DNA of 64,000 nt from Moringa oleifera. Lineage: Eukaryota > Streptophyta > Magnoliopsida > Brassicales > Moringaceae. Position 1 is the first letter of the stretch; the number at the start of each line of letters is the position of its first letter. Below are positions 23,447-35,300 of this stretch, in pieces. The stretch is taken from positions 191,001 to 255,000 of the forward strand of contig JAJFZO010000575.1 in NCBI GenBank assembly GCA_021397835.1, read 5' to 3'. Both the position numbers and the translations under genes were made by a program. The notes under the pieces were generated by a model. The model saw nothing but the letters and a program-made list of their open reading frames with translations. It did no database searches and was not told where the DNA came from.

Positions 23447-24118
23447 TCGGAGCCCTTGAATTCGGAGCCCTTGGCAACTTAAGTGAAGGGTCCAAACTCA
23501 GATTGATAATGGTAGGGTACTAAACGAAGCTGATTGTAGATTGACTAAATAGTGCTGCCTAAGTAGTTGTAAACAAGGGTAAGAGCAGTTGCTTCTTTCT
23601 GTTGTGCCAGCATCAACATGTAAAAGTAATTGTTCTTTCCTCTTGTGCACTGAATCATCGGCTTGATTTATGTATTTTCTGTTTCCCAAATCTCAAGATT
23701 GGTACATAATCTATAAGAATTTTTGACATTGCTAACTGGGTAGTTGATGTAGAATAGGGGGAGGGACGACATCACGCTGTTGAGGAATTTTTTATGGAGG
23801 GAAAGGGAAAGAAGGGAGCTGGTTGCCATTATGAGGTGGTTGTTGGTGGCCTTTCCTGTGAGTCACAAGTTGAGCGTAGTACTATTATTCTTATGCCAGT
23901 ACCTGTTAGATAGGATTTCCGGTCCCTTCCATTGTCATCTGGGGTATCCCATTCTCTTCTCTGGCTCACAAACTGAGCCCACATCTAATTAACTTATTTT
24001 TTCTTGTTGTGCGTATGTGTTTCCCCTCTTTGAGCCACCGCCCCCCAGGCAAGCTCCAATTTCATCCTTAGCTCAGCTTAATAAGGTCTGATCTTTTGCT
24101 GCATACGGTGGGTTCAGA
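23447..24118. other. Intergenic between WIP copies
   Basis: No gene recognised. The segment at 24021-24053 resembles the one at 22537-22564, suggesting that the spacer was duplicated with the genes. Confidence 0.45.
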
Positions 24119-24466
24119 ATGGTTTAATCAACAGCCTGAGCGAGTTGGAAGAATCGGACCTGGGCTGTCGCAGGCACTGTTACGGCTGTAGAAGCTTCGA
24201 AAGAAAAGAAAAAAAATCAGCCAGTCGGAACGCTCTAATGGGCCACCACAATCAACATGTCATTGAAGATATGGGGTCAATGTCTACTCAAGGAGAGAGA
24301 CCATTATCTTCACTACCCTCATCGTTCTTATCATCAGCATCTTCTTATTTCTTATTATTGTTCTTCTTCTAGTTCAAGGATGGTATCAATGAGAGAGCCA
24401 AGCAAGAAAGGCTTCAGCGATCAGAAGAATCACCTCGAAACAGTTCTGTACTTGAGTTGTTGGTGA
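24119..24466 (+). pseudogene. Highly decayed WIP copy
   Basis: The position matching the start codon (ATG 24119) is followed at once by TAA in frame. A frame reading TWAVAGTVTAVEASKEK (about 24155-24205) matches the WIP N-terminal block, then several stops follow. Near the end, KNHLETVLYLSCW ends in TGA at 24464-24466, keeping the YLSCW core but losing Gly-Pro-Asn. A Ser-coding stretch with ATC/TTC repeats lies between. Stops and frameshifts rule out a normal product. Confidence 0.7.
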
Positions 24467-24795
24467 CCCAGTTAATGACAATGAGAGGCATCACCTTAAG
24501 GGAAAGGCAATCGCTTATCCCAAAAACAGAGCAAGCAAATGTTCTTAACATTGATGGATGTACAAACCCTGAAACTACAAAGTTGGCCCTGAAGGCCACT
24601 GAGACTGTGCGTCCTGTGATGTCATTTCTTCATATGAGCCCAAAATCAACCAAAGCAGAGTGACAGAAAAAAACTTTATCCAGCAAAACATAACAGTTAC
24701 AGTGGAAAGGATGTGCAGAAATATTGAGCAACTAGCTATCATCTTTACTGTTCTTTTTATTATACTCACTGTCCCCCACCCCACCGATATATAAT

Positions 24796-24831
<36 letters not shown>

Positions 24832-25770
24832 CAAGGGCACGGCATCAAGAAAAATTGTAACAAAACAACCAATCTATCAGTGGAGTCAGGTCTCCCTAAG
24901 GTCATTAATATAAGCACTAGCCATGAAAATGGATTAGTCCAAAGTGGGTTTTGATTTTCTTAAGCAATACTTAAATGAGGTTAATGGGGTAATGCTCATT
25001 CCCAAATGACCTAATCTTGAAGCAATGCTGAGTTTTTTTTTTTTTGGTTGGGGGGAGGAGGGTGGGGTCAGGGGCATTGACTGTCAAAAACCTAAGCAAA
25101 GATTTGGAGGAGGAAAAGTGAGACGTTTGATTATACCCTAACAACTCTGTTAATTGCACAATGTGATGACGGGTAGGTTAAATTATTGCCCATCATATGT
25201 CATTTTGTTGCAAAAGAAGAGATTGTGTCCTTTTTGCAAGAGGGCCACATGGTGGTGTAAGTGGATACTCCTGTTTTGTTATTGTATTTGTAATTCCATC
25301 CGAAGAACATGTTCTAACATCATACCACGTAAGTCCCTTTGTTTCATAGTATCATATCATCAACATAATCTTAACGTACCACCAAAAGGAAAACAAGTCC
25401 ATGGGTCAGTAACGAGCTCCTACTGGGAAACTTCTGTGTAGCATTTGCTAGGCAACTATAAAATCTGGGAATCCGTGTGAAATCGGACCTCAAACCCAGA
25501 AATCAGACACAGCAAATTCCCGAATTTTGGGATCCAAAATACCCAAACCTATTAATAATTAATATTTAACAAAGTTAAAGTAACTAACCACCGCCATTTC
25601 CAACAATTTAAAAACATCCAAACAGTGGAAGCACGTTATAGGATACAACCAAGCCATAAGTGTATCATACATACAACGCCATACACCATTATCATCATAA
25701 ATTATGTAGCTTTCACTGAGGTAACTTCTCAAAGGCCCGCCATCTTTCATGCATAGATATGAGACATATA
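24467..25770. other. Intergenic between the WIP cluster and VAP4
   Basis: No gene. Holds a (TA)n microsatellite at about 24786-24832, a T-run near 25034-25046, and AT-rich DNA. Confidence 0.5.
24786..24832. repeat. (TA)n microsatellite
   Basis: A TATA-CATA start passing into an uninterrupted TA run of about 14 units. Confidence 0.85.
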
Positions 25771-25933
25771 TCTACAAGTCTCTTTTCAATTCACAAGCAA
25801 ATCTCTCTTCATCACAGGATTAAAGTTACATACATACCCACAAATATATATATATATATATATATCTACAAGTCTCTTTTCAATTCACAAGCAAATCTCT
25901 CTTCATCACAGGATTAAAGTTACATACATACCC

Positions 25934-25958
<25 letters not shown>
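25771..25958. repeat. Tandem duplication of a 94-base unit upstream of VAP4
   Basis: The segment starting tctacaagtctcttttcaat at 25771 recurs at 25865, 94 bases later. Each copy ends in CCCACAAATATATATAT, and the two differ only around the TA runs. The second copy's longer TA run reaches about 25969, only 16 bases before the VAP4 start codon at 25986. The duplication therefore changes the core promoter or leader of that gene. Confidence 0.9.
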
Positions 25959-25974
<16 letters not shown>

Positions 25975-25985
25975 TTGTGGAGAGA

Positions 25986-28900
25986 ATGGCTATTGATGAA
26001 GCGAAATCAGAGGGCGAAAAGAAACTTTGGAATCTGTGTAGAATGCCATTTTGGCAAACAAGCAATGGTTCGTCGTCGTCATCATCATCATCTTCTTCTT
26101 CTTCTTTGTGTACCGTGAACCAGAACAATGTTCATGAACAGAACCAGAGTCATCAACTTGGTGAGAGATCGAGTCTAGGACCTTCAAATGCGGTTTCTTC
26201 TATGGCAAAATCTCTGCTTCCTACTAGGAGAAGACTCAGGCTTGATCCTTCCAACAAGCTCTACTTCCCTTGTAAGCCTCTGAATGGCTCTTTTCCTATT
26301 GTCTTCGATTGTTGGTTTTGCTTTCTGTTCAAACTTTTGTTTTGGGATTTTGGGTTTTGATGATTTGTTTGGTTTAGATTGTATTTGGTTACTTGTTGTT
26401 CTATTTTCTGATCTGGGTAAATTTTTCTTCAGAGTGGAGATAAATTTTTCTATTTTTCATAATTTTTCCATTGAATTGAATGTTTACTAGTGCATCGTTT
26501 TTTGATTGCTGATACAGATGGTCTGGATTCAGTGTCTGGGAACAAATTAGTTGTCTCTTTGTTGTTCTCTTTGCGTGATTTCTTGGTTCTTGGTTTTTGA
26601 TTTAGATAAATCCATGAGTATTAATCTTCTTTGTTACAATTGGTGCTTGTACTGCTGCCTATCAACTCATTATTGCAGAAATAATGGGGTTACTTCCAGT
26701 GATCTTTTACTTAATTGGGCTATAAGCTTATTTGATATACATATGAACATTATTGTATATTCTTCTAGCTTATTTGACTACTTATTCTATAAATATTTCT
26801 CTTTGTAAACTTGGGGTAGGCATTTTTGGTCAGTTATCTTCATTAATCTAGCTATTTTGGGGTGATTTGTGTTTTGATGATGCCTAATTTCTCTCAATTG
26901 TGGCTCTTGTGAAGATCAACCTGGTAAACAAGTCAGAAGCGCCATTGGAATTAAAAACACCTGCAAGTCTGATGTGGCTTTCAAGGTGTGAAATATATGT
27001 TTCTCAATCATTTAATAGGTTTCCAGCATTTAATTTAAGGTTCGACTGTCTCATGCATAGTGCTGTGACTCTTATAATACATATCCCAAGTTCATAGAAA
27101 AGCTCATGTTGAAATATTTGTTTTTCCAGCCTAAAGGAAACAAGAGTAGAAATTTCTGAAAGAGAGTGGCACTAGCATTTTCAAAAACTTTTGATTTGAA
27201 ATTCCTTAAAAAGAATGCATGTGGCATTCAATTTTTTGATACAAGATCAAAAGGAGATTGCTACATGTCTTTTAACCATGCCTATGTAATGTTCCCCTGG
27301 ACTTACTACTGTATTTATCACTCTTTTTGCGGCTAAATTGCAAATATACATAGCATGAGTTTTGAGTTGATAATCACACTAAATTATGTTTCTTCTTTTT
27401 CCCTCTGTTAATATTAATATGCTATTCTTATATGTGGTTAGTGCTATTTCCTCAACTAACCATCCAACGGATGAACTGTTGTTGTTAATAGTTCCAAACG
27501 ACCGCACCAAAGAGTTGTTATATGCGTCCTCCAGGTGGTATTCTAGCCCCTGGTGAAAGTCTGATTGCAACTGGTAATCTTCTCCGTCTTCCTTTTTCTT
27601 TTTGACCCTTAATACACCCCTAAATCTGCAGCCTTCTACCGTCGTTTGATGTTCCCCTTCTGATTGCTTGACTTGCAGTGTTCAAGTTTGTGGAACCTCC
27701 AGAGAATAATGAGAGACCTGTAGAGCAGAAGAGCAGGGTTAAGTTCAAGATCATGAGCTTAAAAGTGAAAGGAGAAATGGACTATGTTCCAGAACTGGTA
27801 CACCATTTATTACAGCATGTCGTTATCATGTCAAAACAATTTGGTAAAACAATACGCATATGTGGGCTTTTATGCGATGAAATTATTCTGCTTGCTTATA
27901 ATCATCTTCATAATGGTGGTGCAAATAATCTTTAAGTTAAAACCAAGCTTTATGCTTGCAGAATGTTCTTTTCTTCATCAAGAATGAAAAAAGCAGAAGA
28001 GACAAAAAGAGAAGTGGAAAGTTTGATTTCATCGAATAGCAGTACTTAAACTGTCTGCTCTGTCTAATTGTATGGAGCAACATTGATTTATTCATTTTTT
28101 GTGGGGAGAGGTTGGTGTGGGGAGGACAAGGGGACAGATCATTTGGAGACTGGTCAGTTATGACAAATTGCTTGAGAATTTGTTGATTGGGTCAGTGATA
28201 CCATCTTTAATAGACATCAGGAACAAAACCATACAGCTTATGCAGTTAGATTTACTATTAGCTTTGTGGCTTCCACATCCTGATACTGAAATTTGCATCT
28301 TATCTGAGGTTCATAATTTATTTGCTCCTGCATTTCTCTATTTGATTTCATATTCAGAAATATATTTCTATGATTAGATGTTGCTGTATAGTAGGATACT
28401 ACTGGTCGGGTAATGTTCTGCAGCTGCTGTAAAAGCTTACAAATTTTTACATGCCAAATGAAAAGCGCAAGGAATTCCATTGTGGCCCTACTTGAAATTT
28501 TTTGGTTATGAAAAAGAATTGAGTTACATGAATCTTTTACTTGTGTGTTTTGTCTTCTTAAGACCTATTGTTCACAATGTGTTGCAAAAAAATGCTGAAT
28601 GAATTCATCATATGAAAACTTCCCCAGTTTGATGAGCAAAAAGATCAAGTGACAGTGGAGCAAATCTTGCGTGTTGTTTTCCTTGACCCAGAACGTCCTA
28701 GCCCTGTAAGTAGCAACAAACATCATGAACATGTCATGTTTTTATCATTTCTCTATTTATATGCTTGTCATGCCATCACAAGAAAATCTTTCATAATCTT
28801 AGAATTTGGGTTTGGACCTGTTAAGGCGCTTGAGAAACTGAAACGACAACTGGCTGAGGCTGAGGCTGCGGTTGAGGCATGCAAGAAGCCTCCAGAGGAC

Positions 28901-29102
28901 ACAGGACCCCGTCGGGAAGGACTTGTTATAGATGAATGGGTAAGACTTTCTCTCCTTTGCTGCTTCTTTTCATGTTACCCTAGACTTGTTTTTGGTTCGG
29001 TCATGAATTTCTGACATTGTGTTTTTGGGCCGGTTTCAGAAAGAGAGGAGGGAAAAATACTTGGCACGTCAGCAGGTTGAAGGGGTTGATTCTGTACATT
29101 GA
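25986..29102 (+). CDS. Plant VAP-like protein of the VAP4 type (MSP domain)
   Basis: Seven exons: 25986-26271, 26915-26985, 27492-27573, 27679-27797, 28628-28705, 28826-28939 and 29040-29102; 813 bases, 270 aa. After a Ser-rich N-terminus (12 consecutive Ser from TCG/TCA/TCT repeats, residues about 29-40) comes SLLPTRRRLRLDP. The MSP (major sperm protein) domain spans about residues 75-200 (KLYFPYQPGKQVRSAIGIKN, FQTTAPKSCYMRPPG, FDEQKDQVTVEQILRVVFLD). A coiled coil follows (ALEKLKRQLAEAEAAVEA), then DEWKERREKYL. MSP domains bind FFAT-type motifs, usually at ER contact sites. This subgroup (PVA41/42/43 in Arabidopsis) lacks the C-terminal membrane anchor, and no hydrophobic tail is present here. 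The exact paralogue cannot be fixed; its place between MYB102-like and NDB suggests PVA42. Confidence 0.9.
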
Positions 29103-31130
29103 CTACAGTTGGGGGAGGATCTTGGGGTGATCAAGAGAGTGTGTGGTTGAAAAAGGTAAAATGGAAGCATGTTTTTGTTGTTAAATGAGATGAAATTGAT
29201 TGGGTCTTTAAGGAAGTTGATTCATGGTTCATTCCATGCTGATACTTGTAGATAGAGGATTTTGATTATTTATAAATTATTGATTGTGGTGGATCTGAGT
29301 TATTAATATTATTAGTAGGTTATGTTTGGTTGAGATGTGAAGTGCACTTAAAAAAGATATGACTACTTGAAGGATGCACATAGATGTCTTAGAGTCTGTC
29401 CCCTCCCCTGTGGGTATACTTTTTCTTTTGTGGAGCATTAGCCAGGTGGTTCACTAATACTGGTGGAATGAGTGAGTAGTGAAGGTAACAATTGGAGGCT
29501 GCTACGTGTGAAAAAGTGTGAAAACATTATTAATTGTTGGACCAACTGATGCCCTTGATGCGTTGGCATTAAAATGGTTTTTCAGCAATCCTGGAATAAG
29601 AAAGGTAGAGAAAGCTTGAATCAGGAGTTGTGTTTTTGTTGCCATAATCAAAGGTGAGTTCCCTTTTGTTGGGATTATATTGCTGTTTAGGGGTTGTTGA
29701 TAGTAGGTAAAAATGCAGATGGTGTATGCTTAGCTGTAGATTTGGAAAAAAGAAGTAATCTTTGGTTAATTTATTTGTTATGGGAGTGATGGAATGTTAG
29801 TTGATATCTGGATTCGATTCTGATTGTGTTTACGTCTGCTAGTCTTAAATAAACAGTGGGACTAAGTGAATCTTATCTGGCACAAGGAAATGAAGTAATC
29901 AGAAGAAAAGGGGATGGGGATGTTAAAGCAAAAAGATTATTATATGATAGGTAACCTTGACTTTACTAAGGATCATGATGTGCTTATTTCAGTGGGTAGG
30001 GCCACTGGATGAGTAGTGAGCAAAGGCATCGTTTTTTTCTTGTAACCTTATGATGAGTGAAGCGTTAATATAAATAACAGGTTCCTTGAGAGTGACTTAG
30101 TGATCTTAATGTCCTTCAGCTTTAGGGCTCATCAAGAAAAATCTGGTTCTTGTAGGAAAAACAGACATAACAATACGCATGAAAAGCCTGCAACTATTCT
30201 CTTTCCGACGCGAAAAGCAATTGCACCCTTAATCTCATCTATCCCCATCGATCATCTTATATATATTAAATTGTATAAGAGCAACCAATGATCAACATCT
30301 GAATGACTTCCACACACTCTTTTTGTGTATGGCAAATTTGATGCATCGGCCATCAGAAGCCACGCGGATGGAGTAGGACGAGATTAGTGAGATGAATCAT
30401 ACAGAAACAAGGAGAGCGAGCAGTAGCACGTGATGCCCACACCAGAGCCATGCCCCCAAGGCTTGACACATCCCTCTTCTCACACCACCGTCTCTTTCCT
30501 GCATTTGTGGTCTCATATAATGCAAAGTGAGAGAGAGAGACACCCCAGATCCAAACAAGCTTTTGGGGGACCCACCTGCTGCTACTGGTTCGGATAAGGA
30601 TGAGTCACCCACTCACTCCCCTCTCCTATAATCCCATCTTCGCCACCTGTTCCCCTTTATTTGCTCTTTTATTTGTTTTTAAACAATTCAGCATTTCATC
30701 CATCCCATAACACAATTATTGTGGCAGTGCCCTTTCATTCCTCCAATTGAAACTAAACAACTGTGGTTACATTAAAATCACTTTTTTTTTTTTCTTTTTC
30801 CATATTTCAAAACATTTCTCAAAGACTAATTCCACATTTATTTCTTTCTCTCTCATGTTTTCCTACAATAATCAACACTAAATGACAAAACACAGCAACC
30901 TCACACTCCCCCCTTATCACTATTACCTTTGTTGTATCCCGAAGGCCAAGCCCACCATACCAAAACCACTTCTCCCTTTTCCATTGCTCACTTTCCCCGT
31001 TTTACCCCTCCATCTCTATAAATGAGCTCATTTCACGCCCCCGTTCCCCCGCCTGGTGTTCCCACAACCCTAGAGAGAGAATTCTTTGTCATCCCAGATC
31101 TCACAAAACTAGAGGGAAGAGAATCCGATA
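29103..31130. other. Intergenic between VAP4 and the WIP at 31131
   Basis: Holds the VAP4 3' UTR and about 1.5 kb of AT-rich DNA with no recognised gene. A GA run lies near 30530-30541. TATAAA at 31017-31022, following a C-rich stretch, is a good TATA box for the WIP at 31131. Confidence 0.5.
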
Positions 31131-31394
31131 ATGAGTTACCTGAACCAAGTGCGTATGGCTGCCGGTGTCGTGGTGGTTCAAGGCCAAATGGACCAGGGGC
31201 ATAAATGGAAGTCCTGGGCCAACTCCCTCCACCACGCCAAAAGAGGCTTTCTCCCAGATCTCCGGCCGTGTTCCGGATCGGATATGACTGGAGTTAGTGG
31301 TAACGTCGACGGAGGCGAGGACAGGCGGAGGCAAGCCGCCGCCGACGAGTCTCTCCGCCGAGTCATGTACTTTAATTGCTGGGGCCAGGGGTGA
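31131..31394 (+). CDS. Wound-induced protein (WIP, DUF3774 family), outlying member
   Basis: Single-exon 87-aa protein. N-terminal block MSYLNQVRMAAGVVVVQGQM then DQGHKWKSW corresponds to the AW-VAAS-GVVEALKDQG-CKWN block of the other copies. The middle is Gly/Asp/Arg rich (GVSGNVDGGEDRRRQAAA). The C-terminus ESLRRVMYFNCWGQG keeps the signature, but with Phe-Asn for Leu-Ser and Gly-Gln-Gly for Gly-Pro-Asn. Coding G+C is much higher than in the 17-24 kb copies, pointing to an older divergence. TATAAA at 31017-31022 lies about 110 bases upstream. VAP4 separates it from the main cluster. Confidence 0.85.
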   Translation: MSYLNQVRMAAGVVVVQGQMDQGHKWKSWANSLHHAKRGFLPDLRPCSGSDMTGVSGNVDGGEDRRRQAAADESLRRVMYFNCWGQG

Positions 31395-32310
31395 GACAGG
31401 GGGGAGAGCGAGCTAGTTGGAATTAGGGGGGTCAACTTCCCAGGGATTTGTAAGTTTTGAGAGGGAGGGGCTGGCTCTGAGGCAAAACAAATTGTAAATT
31501 TTTGTACAGACACCAGTTTTCTTGTCCTTTTTTTTTTTTTTTGTGAAGTAATAGTTGAAGATCTAAACTTGAACCGAACTCTCGCTAGTTATATAGTGCT
31601 GAATTCAGAAAAGCGTGGAAAGATGTCTTGCAAATGTTCCCCTTTCTGCTCTGCTCCTTTTATATTTTGGTGGTGGAAAGCGGAGTGTGTTCAAGATGAA
31701 CAAGTGTGGTTCTTTCATCTTTACCACATCCTTTAGATTTGGTCTGTGTTTCCTGCACATAAACATGACTGAATAAAATAGGCAGCCCTTAGCAGGAGCA
31801 TGTATGAAAGCCTCATGCTCATACCATACAAGTGGATAAAATTTGCCCGAGAAATGTGAGCATGCATAGAATTCTGAAACCCGTGGGTTAAGATAATGAA
31901 AATTACAGGAGGCCATTGAACGTTATGAAGTAGGCTAAGTTTCTTCAGATTGTGTTATCTTGTGAAGAAGGCTAAGTGAACATTGGGCCAATGAATTTGA
32001 GTAAGGTGGTTCGATACACAAACATGCAAATAGCACTTGGTTTTAGCGTCCAATGGGTTCTCTATTACAGCAAACACAAAAGCAGTCTGCCCTGACAGTC
32101 ACATTGCTTGATAAGACCTTGAAGGTGAACAATAACCACCTCCACAATCACACACTTCCCGGATGAAGAGAATATTAAAAATTAAAATCACAAACCCCAG
32201 AAGAAGAAAAAAACTGCCATGAACAGGGCATTTGATAATGGCAAAAGAAGGATACAACATTAAAAAAAGCAAAAATTATACAAATATACATATGAACAAA
32301 TGCACACCGA
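31395..32310. other. Intergenic, convergent WIP and VPS18 ends
   Basis: Contains the 3' UTRs of both genes; a T-run lies near 31528-31542. No coding sequence seen. Confidence 0.5.
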
Positions 32311-35300
32311 TCACACAGGTAAAGAAAAGCTCCTCTGGTTTGCAAGGTTTTGTGGTTTTATCTCCCAAGAATTAACCTGATGTGATTCCTCAGGCAGAAT
32401 GAAAGGCAAAGAGATCTCGCTAATCATTAGGTCACCACAAAAGGGACATTCACTGGCTATTGCATCATCCAACTGTGACCGTAGCTGCTCATCAGACACA
32501 AAAAGGTCAAGTCAGCTGAAACCGAAACACATGCAATCATGTAACCAAATAATCGAAAATAAAATCCTGAAATCTTGGTGAATCACATTGGTTGTTAGTC
32601 AATGAAACAAAGCATCTACAAGCAAAATGCAATAGAACTACACATTAATACCGCAATCAAGAGCAACATGAAATCCTACTTACACGATCTGTAAAACACC
32701 AAATCTTTCTCCTATCTTTCCCTCCAACATCACACACAGACAGACACCCATACCCAACCAAAGAAAAAAAGATAAAAGCAGGAAAGAAGAATCTCCATAT
32801 ATACCACAACACATAGATGCAAATTAGAATAGCATAAATTACTACCTTATCTGCAGTAGTCATGCTAGTTATGGATTCCTCACTTATGTTGCCATTTGCT
32901 TCCTTCCTGCTTTCACCACCGAGTAATGTTAGCTGCTTCTGTAAATCCAGTATGTACTCTGCCTGCAACATCGATTTAAAGAATGACAAAAAGGGGAAAT
33001 TTTGTTAATGAACAGAAGCAATCTTTTGTTTAGAATTCATCTCTAGATAAAGGCATAAATGCAAAAGTGTCTAACCAAACACATGGTCCCAATTTGTCCT
33101 GATAATGTGCAAGTCAGCACAGTATACAAACTTTCCAATTTTCAGTTCCATAATGTGTTCCTTCTTTTGAATCTCAGCAGAAAAGCAATATTGTTCTCCA
33201 TTCATTTAATCATAGCACTTTTTAAACTAATAGATGATAGTTTGACTAGTAAGAGAGAGCAGTCCCCAGATATAAAATCCAGCAACAAGGCCTAATACTA
33301 ACCAGAAATAATGATCTCTGGGCCATAGAATTTCCACTGAAGCAACATATGAGACAAAATAAATAAGAACGTCGGAGAGAAAAAAATTGCTGAGACTTAC
33401 TTGTGTTTCACTGGTACACCGTGTGATGTGGGCAATCAAGCATTGTGCATGGAAGGCATGTCCACATGGAAACACATAAAAAGGAGCCATTGGCCCAGCT
33501 GATGTATACCCCTGGGCCATCCTGTACTCCCCAGCCACAGACAAAATTTTACGCTTACATACCTGGATCAGAGGTAGGTGGCAGGTAAGACCATATTTGT
33601 TCATCAAGTTCATAGTCCAGAAAAAAGCAGGCATGGAGATTTAAAATGAAAGGAAAAGGGGAAAGAAATTTGCTTGAAATTCGAGTTCTGATCTTGAGGT
33701 TAATAAATATAATATTCAAATATGAACCAAGTTATCCAAGCCCAAAGTTGGACCCACATTAATGGCAGAAAAGCAGAAGAGATATCTCTAAAGCAGGATC
33801 CGGAAAATCAAGTCTTGAATCTCTTAAAGCGTTCTTGGGAACTTCGTGAAAAAAATTCAAAAAATGAAACGATAAAGCATGATATTGGTTCAGCTACATT
33901 TGGATATGCGATGCATATTTGATTTATGCCCTTTTACTTATGAATATCAATTTATTGATAGCAACTAGATATCAGGATGAGCAATACCCCGCATTCCTCA
34001 TCACGTTTAACAACAGCATATCTTTGAGCAAGTGCACTGATATCATTTCTGATGTTATCTGCACCATGTGTCGCATCATTCATCTCCTGTTTCAGTTGCT
34101 CTATTTGCTTGTTGTAATCATCCAGAGATGAGCATATTGCCTCCTACAAGCATGTTGAAGAAAGTTAAAAGCCAATGGCAAATGAAGATAATTTGAAAGC
34201 CAAAGTAAGGGAAAGATATTATGTACTTATTTTAGAGAAACTATTTGTATCAAACTATGTAAGCCTGTGAACGTTTGTTTTTTCAAATATTTTTGTCTCT
34301 TTCTTGACTAACAATTCTTTGTCAGCCACCTTTGAGACACCCAATTTTTTATTTTATTTTTTCGAACAGGGACATGATATTATCAAAAAAACACATGAAC
34401 ATGAGCAAATAAATTTGTAGTGAGAAAGTATAACTAGAACCAGATAGCTATTTTACCAACAGTAACAAAGGCATAATAGAAGGCCGGAATTTTAATCCTC
34501 AACTCCTCTCGAGACATACAGTTATGAAAGGGCTGTTTTCATATATACATAAAATACAGACTCAGGACATTGAAAAAAGTGCAGAACTCCTTATAGAAGA
34601 GATGCCCCGAAAATATCCCCCAGTAGATTAGAATAAACTCCATGACCAAAAGCAGGCACAGAAGAGATTGATTTTACTTACATAAATTTCTAGCTTATGA
34701 ATGAAATTAGTATCGTCACTGACAAGTGGAGGCTACAAAACATTACCTTGAAGTCATCAATTAGGGCAAAGTCCGGGAAGAATGGCAATATATCCTCGAT
34801 CTTTAAAAGGCCATCAGTTTCCTTGAGAAATGCTATTGCCTTTCTTATATTTTCCCTTTTAGCTCCTTTTTCCTGCTTGATAACATGCTTTGCGACCATG
34901 AGCCACAGTTTTTTTCTCAAGTCTTCGTCATCTTCAACCTTATCAGCTTCAGCCATAGCAAGTTCAGGGTCAACCTAGCAGATGAAGAGGACAACTTGTC
35001 AAATTGTTCAAAATTCTTCTGTAAGTATTAAAAAATGGCACTCTTCACAGGAGTTCTAGATTTTGTTTGTAGACCAAAGAACATGATCTGCAGATTTAGT
35101 CAGATATGATTTGACCAACTCAATCTTAATGACCGTGGAATTAACAAACTGAATACTGAGATTGCATGATCATTTGAAACATTTTGAATATACTCCAGCA
35201 AATTGATTCAACTTGCTCACATCAACTATCCCTAATTATTTTGAGAAAGAGAGAGAGAGAGAGAGAGTCAGTTTGTAACATCAAAATCAGCAGATTTGAC

